Below are positions 36,881 to 46,109 of a stretch of DNA of 64,000 bases, piece after piece. Each line of letters opens with the position of its first letter. Positions within the stretch are counted from its first letter, which is position 1. The notes beneath the pieces are model-generated. The model worked only from the letters and a program-made list of their open reading frames with translations. It searched no databases and was not told the DNA's origin. The DNA comes from Ensifer oleiphilus (GTDB lineage: Bacteria; Pseudomonadota; Alphaproteobacteria; Rhizobiales; Rhizobiaceae). Position numbers and translations under genes: made by a program. Location: positions 1-64,000 of the forward strand of contig NZ_JABWDU010000005.1 in NCBI RefSeq assembly GCF_013371465.1, written 5' to 3'.

Positions 36881-36911
36881 AGCGCGGCTTCGCAAAAGCC
36901 GCGCTGTTTTG
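36881..36911 (+). terminator. Terminator after the mini-protein gene
   Basis: An 11-bp perfect stem CAGCGCGGCTT (36881-36891) and AAGCCGCGCTG (36897-36907) closes a CGCAA loop and is followed by TTTTG. It ends a short plus-strand transcript that carries the 33-residue frame. Confidence 0.88.
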
Positions 36912-37015
36912 ATTCCGGGCGGTCGCATCGCCGGACCCGACGGCTGCTGGACCAGCCACCGACGCGATGTCGCACCAACGGGATCGAATGTCGGTTGATC
37001 GCCTGATCGACAGGG

Positions 37016-37042
37016 ATAGGATGGCTTAGGGTTTGATCCTAT
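37016..37042. promoter_or_regulatory. Inverted repeat upstream of sdaA
   Basis: ATAGGAT (37016-37022) and ATCCTAT (37036-37042) form a 7-base inverted repeat with a 13-base centre, about 130 bases before sdaA. It could be an operator. No regulator gene is adjacent. Confidence 0.3.
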
Positions 37043-37171
37043 ATCTAAAGGTGAGGGTACTGCTTCGGTCCTGAGGAGAGATCGAGGTTTGTATCGACTG
37101 TGCAATCATGCATATGACAGTATCCGGCGATCGGCCGGGCGACATATGTTCAGGCTCCGGGCAGGCAATTC

Positions 37172-38572
37172 ATGTTTCTTTCCGTCTTCGACGTCTTCAA
37201 GATCGGTATTGGTCCTTCGAGTTCGCACACGATGGGGCCGATGTCGGCCGCCAATCGCTTTCTTGAGCTGATCCTGTCCGACGAATGGCCGCGGCCGGCG
37301 CATGCGTCCGTCGCGGCCATCAAGGTCAGCCTGCACGGTTCGCTCGCCCATACCGGCATCGGCCACGGTTCGGGCCGGGCGGTTGTGCTCGGGCTTGTCG
37401 GCGAGCGTCCCGATCGTGTCGATCCCGACCGCATGGACGCGCTGATCGACGAGGTGGAACGCACGGGCCGCATCACACCACCAGGCCACCCGCCTTACGA
37501 GTTTCAGCCGAAGACCGATCTTGTGTTCGACAAGAAGGTGCCCTTGCCGGGCCACGCCAACGGCATGTCCTTCTCGGCCTTCGACAAGGACGGCCGCCTT
37601 CTGCTCAAGCGCATCTACTATTCGATCGGCGGCGGTTTCGTCGTGACCGACACGGAACTCGAAGCCATGCGCGCCTCGAAGAACAAGCCTGCCGGCGTCA
37701 AGGTGCCTTTCCCCTTCAGCAGCGCCGTTGAAATGCTCGAGATGGCTGCCCGCTCCGGCATGACGATCGCGCAGATGAAGCGGGCAAACGAAGAATGCAC
37801 CATGTCGCCTCAGGAGTTGAATGAGGGCCTCGATCGCATCTGGGGCGCTATGAGCAACTGCATTGATCGCGGGCTCAGTCAGGACGGTATCATGCCCGGC
37901 GGCCTCAAGGTGCGTCGTCGTGCTCGATCCATTCATGACAAGCTGCAGGAAGAGTGGCGCTCCAACAAGATCAATCCGCTGCTCGCCAACGACTGGCTGA
38001 GCGTCTACGCCATGGCGGTCAATGAAGAGAATGCGGCCGGCGGTCGCGTGGTGACGTCGCCAACGAACGGTGCTGCAGGCGTCGTTCCGGCGACCATCCG
38101 CTATTACATGCATTTCCATGACGATGCCGACCAGGACGGCGTTCGCGACTATCTGCTGACCGCTGCCGCCATCGGCGGCATCATCAAGCACAATGCGTCG
38201 ATTTCCGGAGCCGAAGTCGGCTGTCAGGGCGAGGTGGGTTCCGCCTCGGCGATGGCGGCGGCGGGCCTTGCCGCCGTCATGGGCGGTTCACCCGAGCAGA
38301 TCGAGAACGCGGCGGAAATCGCGCTCGAGCATCACCTCGGCATGACCTGCGATCCGGTCGCGGGCCTGGTGCAGGTGCCGTGCATCGAGCGCAACGCGCT
38401 CGGCGCCGTCAAGGCGGTGACCGCTGCGTCCCTGGCGCTCAAGGGCGACGGTCAGCATTTCGTGCCGCTCGACGCCTGCATCGAGACGATGCGGCAGACG
38501 GGCGTCGACATGAACGAGAAGTACAAGGAAACGTCCACCGGGGGCCTTGCGGTCAACGTCGTCGAATGTTGA
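37172..38572 (+). CDS. sdaA: L-serine ammonia-lyase (iron-sulfur type)
   Basis: This 466-residue enzyme converts L-serine to pyruvate and ammonia. It begins [23 protein letters not shown], the serine-dehydratase beta-domain hallmark with the substrate loop. The C-terminal alpha domain has cysteines in [11 protein letters not shown] and [13 protein letters not shown] for a 4Fe-4S cluster. Alpha and beta domains are fused in one chain, as in the single-chain form. The ribosome site before the ATG is weak. Confidence 0.95.
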   Translation: MFLSVFDVFKIGIGPSSSHTMGPMSAANRFLELILSDEWPRPAHASVAAIKVSLHGSLAHTGIGHGSGRAVVLGLVGERPDRVDPDRMDALIDEVERTGRITPPGHPPYEFQPKTDLVFDKKVPLPGHANGMSFSAFDKDGRLLLKRIYYSIGGGFVVTDTELEAMRASKNKPAGVKVPFPFSSAVEMLEMAARSGMTIAQMKRANEECTMSPQELNEGLDRIWGAMSNCIDRGLSQDGIMPGGLKVRRRARSIHDKLQEEWRSNKINPLLANDWLSVYAMAVNEENAAGGRVVTSPTNGAAGVVPATIRYYMHFHDDADQDGVRDYLLTAAAIGGIIKHNASISGAEVGCQGEVGSASAMAAAGLAAVMGGSPEQIENAAEIALEHHLGMTCDPVAGLVQVPCIERNALGAVKAVTAASLALKGDGQHFVPLDACIETMRQTGVDMNEKYKETSTGGLAVNVVEC

Positions 38573-38649
38573 GTGGCGCGCGGACGATTGTGGATGAGGC
38601 TGCGCAATTCGCTTGACCGTGACGGCCGGACGGGTGTTCAAAAACTGCC

Positions 38650-39087
38650 ATGTCTCTTCATCTCATAAAGCTCTGCGTCGGGGCGGAATCGATCGAGGAT
38701 CTGCGCGAATGGGTTTCGCGCAAGGCTCTGACTGCGATTGCCGCCGGCCTTGAACCGCATTCCTACCATACCACCCGCATGGTCCCGAAACGCATGGACG
38801 AGCTGCTCGAAGGCGGCTCGCTCTATTGGGTCATCAAGGGCCAGGTGCAGGCGCGCCAGCCGCTGATTGGTATCGAAACCTTTACCGACGGCGAGGGGAT
38901 CGGCCGCTGCAATCTGTTGCTCGGCCCTGAAGTCGTTGAGACCGAGCTGCAGCCGCGCCGGGCCTTCCAGGGGTGGCGCTACCTCAAGGACAATGAAGCG
39001 CCGCGCGATCTGGCGTCGCTTTCCGGTGGCGGAGCCGAGATGCCGCTTGAGCTTCGACGCGAGCTCGCCGAACTCGGCCTTCTCTAA
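38650..39087 (+). CDS. DUF1489 family protein
   Basis: The 145-residue product fits DUF1489, a conserved family in alphaproteobacteria with unknown function. It starts MSLHLIKLCVGAESIEDLREW and has RMVPKRMDELLEGGSLYWVIKG and YLKDNEAPRDLASLSGG. No catalytic motif stands out. It follows sdaA by 77 bases on the same strand. Confidence 0.87.
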   Translation: MSLHLIKLCVGAESIEDLREWVSRKALTAIAAGLEPHSYHTTRMVPKRMDELLEGGSLYWVIKGQVQARQPLIGIETFTDGEGIGRCNLLLGPEVVETELQPRRAFQGWRYLKDNEAPRDLASLSGGGAEMPLELRRELAELGLL

Positions 39088-39219
39088 GGAGCGATCTTTC
39101 GCATCGCTTGCTGCGCTCTTTACCTTTTTGCCCATGTCCTTTATCACCGCTACGGTTTTGCGCGGCATGCTGGGCCCAACGAAAAAGGCGGACGAAGCCG
39201 CCTTTCGATCTCAGTCTGT

Positions 39220-39489
39220 TCAGAGAACGCGCATCTTCAGCGGCTGGCGACGGCCGGGTGCCGTTACGTGAAGATGAATGCCTGCGCGTGGCTGCGTCGA
39301 GCGCCAGGCTCTTGCACCATGTGTCAGCAGCATGCCCACCAGATCCTTGGTCTTCGCCTTCGGACGGTTCAGACCGAGATCGGCAATGCGCATCGCTGCC
39401 TCATGCAACGGATGCAGATTGATGCGCGACGGTTTGGTCCGTCGCCCCGGCAAGGGAGTAACACCCGGAACATTCTCGTTCATTGCCAT
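39220..39489 (-). CDS. Small basic protein, function unknown
   Basis: The 89-residue product (MAMNENVPGVTPLPGRRTKP) is basic with no membrane segment or known domain. GAGG lies six bases before the ATG, which supports translation. A segment RINLHPLHEAAMRIADLGLNRP may form a helix. It lies between DUF1489 and a D,D-carboxypeptidase gene and matches nothing I recognise. Confidence 0.6.
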   Translation of the reverse strand: MAMNENVPGVTPLPGRRTKPSRINLHPLHEAAMRIADLGLNRPKAKTKDLVGMLLTHGARAWRSTQPRAGIHLHVTAPGRRQPLKMRVL

Positions 39490-39522
39490 AACTAACCTCG
39501 TACGCTTTACAAAACCGAGGAG

Positions 39523-39551
39523 GGCGTCCGGACAAATACAAACCGGACGCC
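39523..39551 (-). terminator. Hairpin after the D,D-carboxypeptidase gene
   Basis: Read on the minus strand, GGCGTCCGG/CCGGACGCC closes an 11-base AT-rich loop, 17 bases after the carboxypeptidase stop. No long T run follows (CTCCTCGGTTTTG), so termination strength is uncertain. Confidence 0.5.
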
Positions 39552-39567
39552 GAAACTGAATACCCGT

Positions 39568-41085
39568 CTACTGCTGGGCAGCCCAGCAGGAAATGCCTTT
39601 CTTCTTCAACGTCTTGCATGCGTTGATCGCTGCATTCTGGTCATCGAAGCCGCCAAAGCGGGCGCGGTAGACCTGGGCGCCGCCGTTGCTGAAGGCAACC
39701 GTAAAGGGTGTTGCCTTGCTCAGCGCCTTGCCACCCTTGTCCTTGGCATTGCCAAGCAGCGTCATGGCCTGGTCCTTGTCCGGCGTTGCACCGATCTGGA
39801 TGACCCAACCCTGAGGTTGCGGAACAGGCTGCGGCTCGGCTTCGGCCGCAACCGGCTCGCGCTTGGGAACGGAATTGGTGATCTGAGCGTCGACCATCCC
39901 GGCGGATACCGGCTGGCGCGATAGCTTGATGCTCTGGGCGTCAAGCGTATTGGGAACGATTTTCGGTGAAAGCACCGGGTTGTCCGAGGCGCGCTTGGTG
40001 CCGGCATAGGCCATCTGCACGCTGTTGGTGTTTTCGCCATTGTAGCGCACGGCTGGAACCGGTCCGGTGTTCGGCAGATCGAGGCCGGCTGCGGCTGCGA
40101 CCGGGCTTGCAACCGGGGTTTCCGTGACCTGTGCGACAGCGATCGGTTCTTCGGCAACCGGTGCGACCGGCGTCGGTGCGGTTTCGGCAATCAGATTTCC
40201 ACCGCCGCGGCGCGAAGCGGCCGGCATGTACTTTGCCACGAGGCGGCGCATTTGCGCGTCGCGGCTGGCGCCAGAGGTGCCGCCCATGACGACGGCGACG
40301 ATGCTGCGGCCTTCGAGCTGCGCGGAGGTCACCAGATTGAATCCGGAAGCGCGGGTGTAGCCGGTCTTGATGCCGTCGACGCCGCGCACATTGCCGAGCA
40401 GGCGGTTATGATTGCCGATCGTCTGCTTGCCGAAGCGGAAGCTGCGGGTGGAGAAATAATCGTAATATTGCGGAAAATGCTGGCGAAGCGCGAGGCCGAG
40501 GCGGGCCTGGTCGCGCGCAGTGGTGCGCTGCTCCGTGTTCGGCAGGCCGTTGGCGTTGCGATAGGTGGTGCGCGTCATGCCGAGCGCCCGTGCCTTGTTG
40601 GTCATCATGCGAGCGAACCGCTGCTCCGAGCCACCCAGCAATTCGCCGAGCGCCGTCGAGGCGTCGTTGGCGGAACGGGTTACGAGCGACAGGATCGCCT
40701 GCTCGACGGTAATCGACTGCCCGGCGCGCACGCCAAGCTTCGATGGCGGTTCGGCGGACGCGTTCTTGGAGAAGGGAACGGGTGTCGACTTGCTGATCCG
40801 GCCGGCCTCAAGGGCCTCGAACGCCAGATAAAGCGTCATCATCTTGGTCAGCGAGGCGGGATAGCGCAATTCGTCGGCATCCTCGCCGTAAAGAACCTTG
40901 CCGGTCTTGGCGTCGACGACGATGCCCGAATATTTCGGGTTGGCCAAAGCGGGCGCTGCGAAGGCAACCGATGCAACGGTGCCCGCAAGGACGATCCGTC
41001 CTACCATCTTTGAAAAAGCGCCGAACGGGCGTTTCGCGAGATCAAGAAAACCTGATTGGGACACTACGCTACTCTTCATTCTCAT
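39568..41085 (-). CDS. D-alanyl-D-alanine carboxypeptidase with SPOR domain
   Basis: This penicillin-binding D,D-carboxypeptidase trims peptidoglycan pentapeptides. The 505-residue product has a signal peptide (about residues 25-49), the three motifs SxxK (SLTK, 78-81), SxN (SAN, 138-140) and KTG (240-242), then a long Pro/Ala-rich linker and a C-terminal SPOR domain (about 430-505) that binds denuded glycan at the division site. The start at 41085 (MRMKSSVV) is chosen because an upstream frame would add an unlikely extension; 41079 is possible. Confidence 0.9.
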   Translation of the reverse strand: MRMKSSVVSQSGFLDLAKRPFGAFSKMVGRIVLAGTVASVAFAAPALANPKYSGIVVDAKTGKVLYGEDADELRYPASLTKMMTLYLAFEALEAGRISKSTPVPFSKNASAEPPSKLGVRAGQSITVEQAILSLVTRSANDASTALGELLGGSEQRFARMMTNKARALGMTRTTYRNANGLPNTEQRTTARDQARLGLALRQHFPQYYDYFSTRSFRFGKQTIGNHNRLLGNVRGVDGIKTGYTRASGFNLVTSAQLEGRSIVAVVMGGTSGASRDAQMRRLVAKYMPAASRRGGGNLIAETAPTPVAPVAEEPIAVAQVTETPVASPVAAAAGLDLPNTGPVPAVRYNGENTNSVQMAYAGTKRASDNPVLSPKIVPNTLDAQSIKLSRQPVSAGMVDAQITNSVPKREPVAAEAEPQPVPQPQGWVIQIGATPDKDQAMTLLGNAKDKGGKALSKATPFTVAFSNGGAQVYRARFGGFDDQNAAINACKTLKKKGISCWAAQQ

Positions 41086-41269
41086 GTCATGGGTGTTGTC
41101 CGGACGCCGCCTCCGGGAACGACCGTTCCTGAGACAGTATCGGCATAGCGTTACCAATCGGTTTATGATGAATGATTGGTTTCCGGGATCGAACGCATTT
41201 GTACGGGGGCGATACCGGTGTAGCGCAATGGTGCGGCGCTGAAGCCAGCACCACACCACTTGGACGAAA

Positions 41270-42004
41270 TCAGGGCACGATATGGCTTTTCACAAAGCCA
41301 CCCACAGCATTGTCGATTTCGCGCCACTGCGGCAGCAGATTGCGGGAGAAGCGGTAAAGCACGACCAGGTCCTTGCCGACATGGATATCGCGCTGGCAGT
41401 CTGCACTGGTTGATGTCTCGTTGGCGCCGGGCTCCAGGCAGCGCACGACATAGGGTGGCTCCTTCTCTCGTTGCGCAGTGAAGAAGGTCTCGCCGGCATA
41501 ACTCGATGCCGCCTTGACGTCGTGTCGCGTCAGCCCGCCGGGACCCGAGCTTGCCGTCCCGTCGAAGACCTGGGTGTAGATCGGCTCTAGTCGGCCGGAC
41601 ATGTCACGCGACATGGTGCTTTGCGAGATCTGCAGGAAGATCAGGGCCTCGGGACGGTTGATGTCATTGAAGAGGTGCCGGTTGTCATCGCTGTAACCCT
41701 CGAGCGCAGGCCAGGTCAGGTAGAGATCGACGCGTTCGGCGATCGAAGTCGCGCGCTGGTTTTCAAAGCGAATCACATTGGCCGGCAGCCGAAGGTGATC
41801 TTGCCCGATGAATATATCGTAGGGCGTGAGGTTCGACGTGTGGCCCGCAAGCGCGAGGTTTTCGCCGAACCAGCGCCCCGTCAGAGAAAGCGCCGCGGTT
41901 GTGGCGGCAAGCAAGGTAACGAGCGCGGCAATTTTGTAGACGAGGCGTCCTGAAAGAAGCGGGCTGAGTTCCGGCTCAGAATTCCCTTTGGAAGAGGTAC
42001 TCAT
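41270..42004 (-). CDS. Single-pass membrane protein, function unknown
   Basis: The 244-residue product has a short hydrophilic N-terminus, one hydrophobic segment (about residues 23-45), and a long, presumably periplasmic, C-terminal domain with a GTASSGPGGLTRHDVKAASSYAG segment and two Cys (about 200-215) that may form a disulfide. It fits a conserved rhizobial hypothetical family, but I cannot name it. The start is at the first ATG of the frame. Confidence 0.7.
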   Translation of the reverse strand: MSTSSKGNSEPELSPLLSGRLVYKIAALVTLLAATTAALSLTGRWFGENLALAGHTSNLTPYDIFIGQDHLRLPANVIRFENQRATSIAERVDLYLTWPALEGYSDDNRHLFNDINRPEALIFLQISQSTMSRDMSGRLEPIYTQVFDGTASSGPGGLTRHDVKAASSYAGETFFTAQREKEPPYVVRCLEPGANETSTSADCQRDIHVGKDLVVLYRFSRNLLPQWREIDNAVGGFVKSHIVP

Positions 42005-42166
42005 CGATGGGGCGTCCCGTCGCGGTTGCCGCGCGAAATGTGGCGGCAGTGGACCCTGGCAGGGTTTGCTTGCTCGACGCTGGTCGAAGATGGTTAATTT
42101 TCGATGAAGTCGACGTGCGTTGCGGTGGTGCCTGCTTGATCATCTTTCGCCGGCAGCCCGAGAACG

Positions 42167-42200
42167 AAAAAGGCCGGTTCCGAGGGACACGGAACCGGCC
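42167..42200 (-). terminator. Terminator after the BTLCP protease gene
   Basis: Read on the minus strand, GGCCGGTTCC/GGAACCGGCC is a perfect 10-bp stem with a 9-base loop, followed by TTTTT. It lies about 100 bases after the gene ending at 42301 and would end that transcript. Confidence 0.85.
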
Positions 42201-42300
42201 AGGGCCTGGTCTGAAACGGGGATGGAACTGACCGAAGCCCGGCAAACTGAGCGTGGCGCGGGACATCACCCAACCGCGCCACAATTCATTTCAGCGCGGC

Positions 42301-42909
42301 TTACTGGGTGCGGACGCTGCCGACGGCGACCGTGCGGCCATCCTGCAGCTTGACCCAGCGACCGGCATGTTCGGTCGACTGCCGCTTGAGGTAGGTGTAT
42401 TCGGTATCCGACCACAGCAGCACCTTGTTGCGCATATTGTCGAGAATGAAGTCGCCGCGATCGGTGCGCACGGTCAGGACCGCGTGGCCATCGCCATTCG
42501 GCTGAAGGACGACGGTGATCAAAAGATCAGAGGCGGAGAAACCGCTCTCGATCAGTTTGCGGCGCTTCAGGAGCACGTAGTCTTCACAGTCTCCGACGCT
42601 GTCCGGATACGACCACTTTTCTTCGACGCCATGGATTTCCATGTCGGTCATCGGCGTGATCGCCTGGTTGACGTCGTAGTTGACCTCGAGAATTTTCTGC
42701 CAGCCTTCGCGAGTGAGGACCATTGGGCCGCGATCGGCTCCGTTCGAGCGGCATTCGCCCGGATTGATCTTGCAAAACTCGTAGTGGCCGATCGGCGGGT
42801 TGGTAGAGCCGGTCACAGCCATATTCGCCGGCAGGGCCAGCGCGCCTTCGATCAGGCTGCCGGTGAAAAGTGCGGCGACAGCGATCATCTTGGTGATTGT
42901 CTTGAGCAT
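42301..42909 (-). CDS. Bacterial transglutaminase-like cysteine proteinase (BTLCP)
   Basis: The 202-residue product has an N-terminal signal peptide (residues 1-25) and the BTLCP catalytic triad: Cys108 in GDCEDYVLLKR, His142 in GDGHAVLTV and Asp157 in GDFILDN. Two further Cys (CKINPGEC, 46-53) lie early in the mature protein. The LapG-like family acts in the periplasm, commonly under c-di-GMP control, but no LapD partner is visible here. GGGAGA precedes the ATG. Confidence 0.88.
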   Translation of the reverse strand: MLKTITKMIAVAALFTGSLIEGALALPANMAVTGSTNPPIGHYEFCKINPGECRSNGADRGPMVLTREGWQKILEVNYDVNQAITPMTDMEIHGVEEKWSYPDSVGDCEDYVLLKRRKLIESGFSASDLLITVVLQPNGDGHAVLTVRTDRGDFILDNMRNKVLLWSDTEYTYLKRQSTEHAGRWVKLQDGRTVAVGSVRTQ

Positions 42910-43705
42910 GATTGTCTCCCCGTTATGGTTCGACAATGGCACGGACATTTTTATCGCTCGCGAATATGCGAGGTAAAACAAAGTACAAATGAAATTCGTA
43001 TCAGAATAAAATAAGAATAGATTTTTAGATGTATTTAAATTGAATTTGATTCAATTTTTATCGATCTTGAAACTCCGGTGATCGGTCTGGCGGATTTCGT
43101 TAATCATCCAAGGGGTTGCGGGAAGGGCGTTTTTCGGGCGCGTATCGCCGGAGGCTAGGCTGATACGGAGGCGCGCGAGGGTGGTTGGAGGCGTCCGTGA
43201 GGCGCAAATTCGCCACTTCGTATCCGGCTCGAATGCTTGATTAGAGCGTGAAATCAACGTGGAGAGCGAAAATTCCGAGAAAAAATATTTGAAAAAAGTT
43301 GTGCCGAATATCGCCAAAGAGAACATGGGATGTACTGAAATGGAGCAACGGCGCACGCAGATCGAGGCGCGCATGCCAGTTCTCCTGGTCGATTGTCGGG
43401 GGAGGCTGGCCGGAGGAACACCTTCGCCAGGCCCCAGTCCTGTCTCGGACCTAGGAACGCGGGCGGCCGAATACGATGCCGCCGATGTTGGAGTATCAGA
43501 GGAAAAGAGTTGGCGATGTCGGTGAGGTCGCGACCGAGCCTGCCGACACAGGACGAGTCGAAGCGCGCAGCGGTTTTGCTAAAGCGGCATGCGCAAGAAC
43601 ACGAAATCAATGCGCGATCATCGAATCCGACTGGATGTTTCCTTGGATCGTATCCGGCTCAAGGATAAGAATCTGCAGCAATTCGAAGCGTTGTAGGGGT
43701 GCGTT
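42910..43705. other. Gene-poor 796-base region with AT-rich island and inverted repeat
   Basis: No convincing gene is seen. Bases 42960-43070 are clearly AT-richer than the rest of the window. Within them AAATTGAAT (43037-43045) and ATTCAATTT (43049-43057) form a 9-base inverted repeat. The remaining 640 bases have normal composition; their short frames look like chance readings. The AT-rich part is likely the promoter region of the BTLCP gene. A degraded gene cannot be excluded. Confidence 0.45.
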
Positions 43706-44314
43706 CTAGAGGAATTCCGTCAAGGCTTCGCGGGACTGAACACCCGAGAATTCGATGGCAACGCCTTCCTGGAAATGACGGACGATCTTGCCCTTCATGT
43801 TGCCGAGCCTGATCTGTGTGCCGATCGGCGGGCGGTTTTCAATGTCGACGGCGGCGCCGGACAGCGAAAGGTCGATGATGCGGCAGGGATATTTCGCGCC
43901 GGTATCGAGCGTCAGCTCGGTCAGCGTCTTGCGCGGTGCAAGTCGGTCATGGCGACGGTCTTCCGGGAGGCCGAGTTCGTGCTTGTTGGCAATCCATGTC
44001 AATTGCGCCGCAAGCTTCTCGCGCTTGCGTTCCGTGGCATTGAGCTGGATGACGAAGGCGTTTTCGGCGAGCCGCGACACCGTGCCTTCGAGCCGACCGA
44101 CGTGATCGATGTAGGCGATGATGCGTTCGCCGGCGCGTGGGCGGGCCGGCGACAACAGAAGCACGTCACCCGGCGACATGTCGACGGCGGTGCAGTCGTA
44201 TTCGTCGTGATTGGCAAGCATCAGTCGCCCGGTGAGATTCACCGAGACGCGCTGGAACGCGCCTTCCTGGTGCGGCTTCGGACCGGTATTTTGCGCTTGC
44301 TGGAACGAGAACAT
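43706..44314 (-). CDS. PilZ-domain protein
   Basis: The 202-residue product has two PilZ-like domains. The second (about residues 122-195) has the c-di-GMP-binding signature RLAPR (124-128) and DLSLSG (148-153). The first (about 18-92) is degenerate, with QRVSV and DMSPGD in the corresponding places. A role as a c-di-GMP effector is likely. A start at 44314 (MFSFQQAQNTG) is preferred to a longer upstream frame. It lies 112 bases after a PAS protein gene on the same strand. Confidence 0.85.
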   Translation of the reverse strand: MFSFQQAQNTGPKPHQEGAFQRVSVNLTGRLMLANHDEYDCTAVDMSPGDVLLLSPARPRAGERIIAYIDHVGRLEGTVSRLAENAFVIQLNATERKREKLAAQLTWIANKHELGLPEDRRHDRLAPRKTLTELTLDTGAKYPCRIIDLSLSGAAVDIENRPPIGTQIRLGNMKGKIVRHFQEGVAIEFSGVQSREALTEFL

Positions 44315-44425
44315 GATCACTCTGCATCGACGTATCTTGGCACGCGAAAGCATAGTGTGATCCGGTTAATAGAAGGTTCGCCCTGCGGTTGGTGTCGGCA
44401 TCGCTCTTGGTACAGGCCGGTAGCG

Positions 44426-45034
44426 CTACCCGTCGCGGCCACCTTCGAAGACGCGCAAATGCTGAACCTGCCGTGTGCCCGGCTGGGACGCATCGCGCTC
44501 AACCGGTTCCTTGAGGAAAGCTGCGGTTCGGTCCGGATCGAGTACCCTGATGCCCGTGACGTCGAGGCCGGAAACGGGGGTGGCATTCAACCAGTACGGG
44601 CGCGACAGCGGTGAGAGCGAGCCAAGAATGCGGTCGCTGTGACCTTCGTTGGAAGCGAGGGGAAGGAGCAATGTTTCGGTCTCCAGCTCTCTTCCGTCTT
44701 CCGTTCGTGCGGTCGCCGAAAGCACGACGGGAACATGCTGTGTCATGACCCGCCTGCCGATCTGGAGTACTTTGCCAGCCTGGCTTCCGAGCCAAAGCGT
44801 GGCGAATTGCCGGCCGCGAAAATCGTGATCGAAGAGGGCGCAGACATGCGTGCCGGCAAGGCGAAATTTCATGCCGCCGAAATGATCCCGCTCGAGGATG
44901 AAGAGCTGGGGAAGGAGCGTTCGAATTGCAGACGGATCGATCTCGTTGCGACGTGGTAGCTCACGCTCGCCCCGGATGACGTTCCAGTACTGAAACAGCT
45001 GCGTCGATGTCTTGTTGCGCATGATGTCGTTCAT
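44426..45034 (-). CDS. PAS_5-type PAS domain protein
   Basis: The 202-residue product resembles the PAS_5 family found in alphaproteobacteria. It has FQYWNVIRGERELPRRNEIDPSAIRTLLP near the start and FRLAGTHVCALFDHDFRGRQFATLW in the PAS core. No output domain is attached, so it probably works through partners. The start at 45034 (MNDIMRNKTST) has a weak ribosome site; 45022 is an alternative. Adjacent to a PilZ gene. Confidence 0.8.
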   Translation of the reverse strand: MNDIMRNKTSTQLFQYWNVIRGERELPRRNEIDPSAIRTLLPQLFILERDHFGGMKFRLAGTHVCALFDHDFRGRQFATLWLGSQAGKVLQIGRRVMTQHVPVVLSATARTEDGRELETETLLLPLASNEGHSDRILGSLSPLSRPYWLNATPVSGLDVTGIRVLDPDRTAAFLKEPVERDASQPGTRQVQHLRVFEGGRDG

Positions 45035-45119
45035 TCCACTTCTGCGGCCGCCTGTGTCGATCCGGCACAAGATCGACCGCTCATTCCTGTCGTGCAGATG
45101 ACAGAGCGAAATTCGTGCC

Positions 45120-45281
45120 ACCCGGAAATTAAGGTTAACAAACGGTTTCGATTGCTGCTGACGCGCAGGGATGGCACTTGGACGGACATCACTTCACGAA
45201 GGGTTGCCTTCGGCACAGAACTTGAGCTCGAGATATTGGGGCTCGCCGACCGTTCAGTTTTTACTGGACGGTCTTTTTTTG
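45120..45281 (+). ncRNA. Candidate small RNA ending in a strong terminator
   Basis: The gap between the PAS gene (minus strand) and the rhomboid gene (plus strand) has a strong plus-strand terminator at 45248-45280 with no plus-strand gene before it. The 130 bases before it contain a perfect hairpin CGAAGG-GTTG-CCTTCG (45196-45211) and no credible protein frame. A small RNA transcript of about 100-160 bases fits. Its 5' end and promoter are not defined, and an upstream promoter was not identified. Coordinates are approximate. Confidence 0.35.
45248..45280 (+). terminator. Intrinsic terminator in the PAS-rhomboid gap
   Basis: A 10-bp stem GACCGTTCAG (45248-45257) and CTGGACGGTC (45264-45273) with one wobble pair and a TTTTTA loop is followed by seven T residues. 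It is strong and oriented on the plus strand, upstream of the rhomboid gene. Confidence 0.88.
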
Positions 45282-45377
45282 TTTGCTTATGGCTGGGCGC
45301 GCTGTCCGGCTATGCGCAATTGCCCGACCGACGGGGTCGGATCGAGACGGATATGCGGACGGAAGAGAGCATCAGCC

Positions 45378-46109
45378 ATGGAACGAGATCAGGCGGCAAC
45401 GCCACCGGAGGCGGAACGGGAAGGAGCCGTCAATCGCACGCGTGAGCCAGCTTTCAATTTGCCGGCGGGACTGACGTGCATTCTGGTGTTTCTCGTCGCC
45501 ATTCACGCGTTGCGCACCTATGTTTTCTCGGAAAGTCTCGATCGGGAAATCATCCTGAACTTTGCCTTTCTTCCGGCACGTTATGATCATCCGCTTGCCG
45601 AGCAGAGCCTGGCCTGGCTCTGGAGCCCGGTGACCTATTCGTTCCTGCATGGAAGCTGGGAACACCTGATCTTCAACATTTTCTGGATGGTTGCCTTCGG
45701 CGCGCCGGTGGTGCGGCGCATCGGCATGATGCGGCTTGCGGTTTTCTGGGTTCTTTCAGCCGCCGCTGCCGTCGCACTTCACACGGTTTTCCACTGGGGC
45801 GAGATGATCGTCGTCGTCGGTGCCTCGGGGGTGGTTTCGGGCTTTATGGGGGGCGCAGCGCGGTTCGTGTTTTCACCCAGCGGCCGCATCAGTCGCCAGT
45901 TCGCCCATCTTAACCGCCGGCTTTCCGTTATGGAGGCACTGTCCAATCGTTCCGTCGTCGTTTTCAGCGGCATCTGGTTCCTGACGAATTTTCTCGTCGG
46001 ATTTGGCATGTTCACGCCGGGCGGTGCCGGCAGCGTGGCATGGGAAGCGCATATCGGCGGTTTCCTCTTCGGCTTCCTCCTGTTCGCCCTCTTCGATCCG
46101 CGGGATTGA
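45378..46109 (+). CDS. Rhomboid-family intramembrane protease
   Basis: The 243-residue product has six hydrophobic segments with the catalytic Ser in GASGVVSGFMG (S150) and the catalytic His in WEAHIGGFLFG (H225). The oxyanion-site residues lie in HGSWEHLIFNIFW (His91, His96, Asn100). The substrate is unknown. The ATG at 45378 follows GGAAGAGAG; a longer upstream frame was rejected because it crosses the terminator at 45248. Confidence 0.9.
   Translation: MERDQAATPPEAEREGAVNRTREPAFNLPAGLTCILVFLVAIHALRTYVFSESLDREIILNFAFLPARYDHPLAEQSLAWLWSPVTYSFLHGSWEHLIFNIFWMVAFGAPVVRRIGMMRLAVFWVLSAAAAVALHTVFHWGEMIVVVGASGVVSGFMGGAARFVFSPSGRISRQFAHLNRRLSVMEALSNRSVVVFSGIWFLTNFLVGFGMFTPGGAGSVAWEAHIGGFLFGFLLFALFDPRD

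Noticed and set aside
43254-43610. 118-codon minus-strand frame in the gene-poor gap
   Set aside because: No ribosome site, no domain, and a composition typical of chance translation.
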